64,000 nucleotides of DNA from assembly GCA_019843655.1 (NCBI GenBank), contig JACDQD010000009.1, positions 24,852,161 through 24,916,160 on the forward strand, given 5' to 3'. Origin of the DNA: Lethocerus indicus (Eukaryota > Arthropoda > Insecta > Hemiptera > Belostomatidae). The notes beneath the pieces were generated by a model that did not search any database, had not been told where the DNA came from, and saw only the letters and a program-made list of their open reading frames with translations. Position numbers and translations under genes: made by a program. Shown one piece after another: positions 60,234-64,000 of the stretch (position 1 is the stretch's first letter; the number at the start of each line of letters is the position of its first letter).

Positions 60234-61420
60234 CTATAAAACACTACAACTCTCACTAACATGCAATTATTACGTTATTTAACCCAAAACTCTGTTTCAT
60301 AAACAAAAACTAGATTTGATTCATTAGACCGAATAGTTTTTAACTAACATTTAAATTAATGTCCTGAGGAAAGTTCAACTATTTTATAAATTCACTACAC
60401 GATATTTTAACTGAGAAAGTTTGAATATTACTCAAGTCAACAATTAACTGAAAATAAAAATAAATTGATACGGAAATAGATAATTATCGTAACAATAAGT
60501 TGAGAAAAAAATTAAAAATTACGCTTTCACACACGATGAACAAATATTATTCGATATTGAAATAATAACCAAAAATGCATAAAATACAAATTTTTAATAA
60601 TGAATCAATGAAATACTGAACATTCTCGCTGCGTATAACGAAATTTATTTAAACAAATATTCAGAGTTTTGGGTTTTTTTCACTTTTGTTACCCACCTTA
60701 ACACCTCCACCACCGGTTGTATGTATGTCTAAAGTGTTCACCATCCTTTTGTGTTCGGTGTAGAGTGAAAATTATATATATAAAAAAAAAATCTACAAAA
60801 TTGAAAAGAAAAGATGTTTTGATTGTAGCGAAAATTGAGCCGCATTCAGAAACCACAATATGTATTAATTATGTGTTGTGTATTCGTTACTAATTGAAAG
60901 GGAAGATTGGATGGAATGCAGTTTGTCATTTATATATTTAAAATTAAGACGCAATTTTAAAAAGAATATGAGATTTGAAAGATTTAACTGAATAAATTAT
61001 ATTCAATTTATTTCTTCAACAATATTTCACGTTATCTGGAATGTCACAAATTATTGTATATATTAATATTAGCACCATTTCAATCTGAAAATACAAAATT
61101 AAATTGGGGAACTCTATTATTATCTCTTAATTGATTTTATTTTTAATACCAGAAAATTAATGTAAAACAGAAGCTTAAGTTTCTGAATGCAGCAAGAATG
61201 TACTCTGAAAAAAGTGAGAATGAATCAAATTTACAAGAGAATAAAATTTTCTTTAAGAAATAATTAAATTTAGTACTTTCGAGTGCAGTTATAATTAATA
61301 GTTTGTGATATAAGCCAGCAAGTGATGTGAATTGTAAAATAGCATTATTCTTAATTACGAAGTTACAAAAGAGAATTAGAAAAGACTTAACAAAGATAGC
61401 GGGTGGGCTGTAGTAGTTAC

Positions 61421-61534
61421 CTCTTGGCATTGGAGACGGAGGAAGCGATATTGGAGATGGTGCCGCCTCGGTAGGCGGTGGCTTCACCACCACCAGCTCA
61501 GAATCAGAATCTTCTCCTTGCTCTTCATGCACTT
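61421..61534 (-). CDS. beta-Spec: Beta-spectrin, linker exon C (acidic, Pro-rich)
   Basis: 114 nt (38 codons) ending at AGAG then GTAACT. It reads VHEEQGEDSDSELVVVKPPP and then APSPISLPPSPMPR, an acidic then proline-rich linker. I chose the acceptor GCGTAG (exon from 61,534) because it is the only one that fits the phase from exon B (G+AA, Glu). A second acceptor, TATACAG at 61,561, would add 26 nt (VFVHDACVE) but needs two bases from upstream; it hits a stop when joined to exon B, so it would serve only another splice form. Confidence 0.65.
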
Positions 61535-62596
61535 CTACGCATGCATCATGCACAAACACTCTGTATATTAACTATCCAATTATTTCTACTATCTATTGTC
61601 ATCCTAATCACAATCACTGTCTCACAAAAATCAAAAATACAAAAGAAAAAAAATTATGAAACACACCATGAGAGACACACTTCAATGCTTACTTACATCT
61701 TACAATTTAACTGAGACTCCGACGTTAATACCTTTCGATTTGTACTCAACAAAATTGCTATTCTTGGAACTCACAATAGAAGACGAAATTTTCCACCCGA
61801 TGGATAATAAACATGCAAGCTCAGAAACAGGAAAATAAAAAAAAAAAAGACACTTACCTCCACCACAAAAAGTAATAGAACAAGTAGTGTTTGTACAAAT
61901 TTTAAAAAAGTATAACAACATAAAATAAGGCAAAGTCGTGATTCAAATGCCAAATTTAAACGATACTCATTTTTCAAACGCAACAAAAAATACAAAAACA
62001 TTTTATCACAAATAAAAAACTAACAATTCAATGAATCGGGAAGATAAACACATTTGATATGAGTCTACATCCATTGTCTACCAATGGTAAAGAATATACA
62101 CAGCTTTTAGTACCTGTTAAATATTCTGAACAATTTTTAAATCGTTCATAACAACACAAAAAATCCTATCCTACTGCAATTCCAGAAGATACAACCTAAA
62201 TAATATGAATTTAAACTACAGAAAGCGTACTCAGAATCACAGTGCTATTTTATTGTGTAAGGGTTATATAGATACGAACAAATTGAAAAGGGTAACAAAC
62301 GTGCTTAAATTATCGCATGCAAAAAAAAAATAGCCCTTCGAAACCCAGAAGAGATTTTTTACCAACGGCCCAACAGTGTCCCAAAAACATAAAAACTTTC
62401 TACAATAAAAAAAAAAAAAAAATGTATTCCTCATCCTTTTAAACCAACTGTGTAAGAAAAAGACTGCCACAGAGCTATAAAAAAAAAACTGCATTTAACA
62501 TCTCCTTACGAAATAAAAACGTAAAATGAAAGAAAGTGAAAAAAACTCTACGCGAATGCTGTGACTTGTTAAGTTGTGACTTTCGTCGAAACTAAC

Positions 62597-62659
62597 CTGT
62601 AGGACTTGGTTTTTCCACTGTCGTGAGGGAAAGCTGCGTGGGTGGCTTGCGGACTGAAG
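62597..62659 (-). CDS. beta-Spec: Beta-spectrin, linker exon B (63 nt)
   Basis: Short exon between acceptor TTTCAAG and donor CTACAG then GTTAGT. In phase with exon A (G+CT, Ala) it reads SVRKPPTQLSLTTVEKPSPT. The acceptor is purine-rich and weak, fitting an alternatively used exon. 63 nt is a multiple of three and the two phases are equal. Confidence 0.65.
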
Positions 62660-63849
62660 CTTGAAACAAATCAGTTTCACTATGAAATTCGCGATTTATT
62701 CATTCTATTTACAAAAATTTATTATTCCCTTGGCCAAAAAAAAACGGCCGTTGATTGGATTAGAAATTTTATACGCACTGAGCTTATGGCCGAATCCATT
62801 TCTTATTGGACTAACAGAATAATTAATTAATAAACTAAAAAAAAAAAATCATTATTGATTTCAATCAAATAATTTTCGAAATCAGTTCAACATGTCGAAC
62901 TGACATTAATAAAACTGTTTTCAGAAATGTGTTCCTAATTAATTATTCCCAATAAATTTATAGGCTTATGTAAACAAAAAAAAAAAATTGTACCGATGCG
63001 AAACAACCGGTTTAAAATTCGGCATGATTGTTGATTTGCAACAGATATTGAACAAAAAAAAAACAACTCAAAACTCTTGTGGCAGAAATGAATTTTTACG
63101 AAATACGATTTAAAAATTAACTGAATCAAGGCTCCGACTAGAAACACACAATCAAAGAAAGGCACACAATAGAAAGCTGTAGTTAGTTGAAGAAGACGGT
63201 AAATGACTCACTGTGTGTTAGTTATCGACACATGCTATTAATAAATCGTGTTAAAAAAATACACGAACCATTATTGATGAGCGGTCCAACATACATTAGA
63301 GGAGAGGTACATAATAATAAAATACAAAACAACGAGAAAAGGTTAATATGTGGGATACGAATGAATGAAGACGAAAAAAAAGGTCGATGTGACTAACATA
63401 TAGAGAGTTAAACAAGCACAGTCAAAAAATAGCAAAAATGCGGTGAATCTCCCGTTTCAAAACAAAAAGTGATTTAACTTTAATATCGATACGAACTATT
63501 CCACTTGTGCTTTTCTGAACGTTACGAAAATAATATAACTACATGACGAATACAAATTATGTATACACTGGATGAAATAATGAAACTTCCTGGTGAAACA
63601 GAAAAAATGTACATAAATAGTCTACTAACGTAAGTATAATATAAAAGTTTAGAAGTAACATAATATGCCAAACAAAGTGGGCATATTTTAAATTTCTATT
63701 CGAAAAATATAAAAAATAATTTGTCCCATTTATGAAATTATTCGCTACTGCACAGCAGGTAAGTGCTTTGTTCCGAATTTTAAAAGATACAACAATGAAT
63801 GTTTGGACCGATAAAGTGATAGACAGAGGGATAGGATAAAACACGTTAC

Positions 63850-63932
63850 CTCTCCTAAGTTCGGCTTCAGGTGAAGCAGCGGCGACGGCGACGGCACCTT
63901 CTTGTGGAGCCGCTTCTGTTTCACTGTCCGTC
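63850..63932 (-). CDS. beta-Spec: Beta-spectrin, linker exon A
   Basis: 83 nt with acceptor TTACATAG and donor GAGAG then GTAACG. The frame reads TDSETEAAPQEGAVAVAAAS then PEAELRR, an acidic, alanine-rich linker. It needs two bases from an exon beyond the window and ends with one base, matching exon B, C, D or E. It is the most upstream beta-spectrin exon visible; the spectrin repeats and actin-binding domain lie beyond 64,000. Confidence 0.75.
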
Positions 63933-64000
63933 CTATGTAATAACAAATAACGTATTAAATACTCTATAATAGTACCCCTATATTACAAATATTATATGAA

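Noticed and set aside
1..64000. CRISPR arrays, bacterial operons, integrases or endogenous viral genes
   Set aside because: No short regularly spaced repeats, no operon-like gene packing, and no viral structural or replication gene recognised; the tandem arrays have unit lengths of 300 bp or more.

Overview
The window reads as nuclear DNA of an arthropod, most likely an insect. The reasons are: multi-exon genes with GT-AG introns; a beta-spectrin C-terminus closest to the insect form; 3' ends of Jockey-clade non-LTR retrotransposons; piggyBac-type elements bounded by TTAA; and a short interstitial run of the insect telomere motif TTAGG. There are no prokaryotic operons, no CRISPR array and no rRNA gene, and most open reading frames over 60 codons are chance.

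Region 1 (1-44,900) has no host gene that I can support. It is a graveyard of mobile elements: four 5'-truncated copies each of two Jockey-like families (JA, JB); a broken piggyBac transposase; two related TTAA elements carrying a promoter and an acidic transposase N-terminus; a second TTAA-bounded repeat (C); a possible hAT end; microsatellites; and twelve copies of a hairpin element I call H. H is about 250-390 bp, almost a perfect palindrome, has an unpaired tail at one end only, and is flanked by target duplications of variable length (about 10-17 bp). H2 sits inside a JB copy and H9 inside a C copy, so H moved after both.

Region 2 (44,900-54,600) holds a strong exon candidate on the minus strand (44,937-45,016) followed by nine tandem units of about 1.03 kb. 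Every unit contains an identical 50-nt block with a consensus splice donor and an AG acceptor on the minus strand, plus a conserved block about 100-190 nt beyond the donor. The array looks like a nine-fold repeated cassette or leader exon. The outermost unit carries three TTAGG-type telomere repeats.

Region 3 (55,000-64,000) is the 3' end of the beta-spectrin gene on the minus strand. Seven coding exons run from 63,932 down to about 57,475. They encode the linker after the last spectrin repeats, the complete PH domain and the C-terminal tail. Reading phase is continuous through all six junctions. Three linker exons are multiples of three with matching phases and so could be skipped. Two more H copies (H13, H14) lie next to each other just past the stop codon, in what looks like a final intron ahead of a 3' UTR exon near 56,598.

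The two items most likely to be new are the H family (hairpin shape with retroposon-like hallmarks) and the nine-copy exon-like array.
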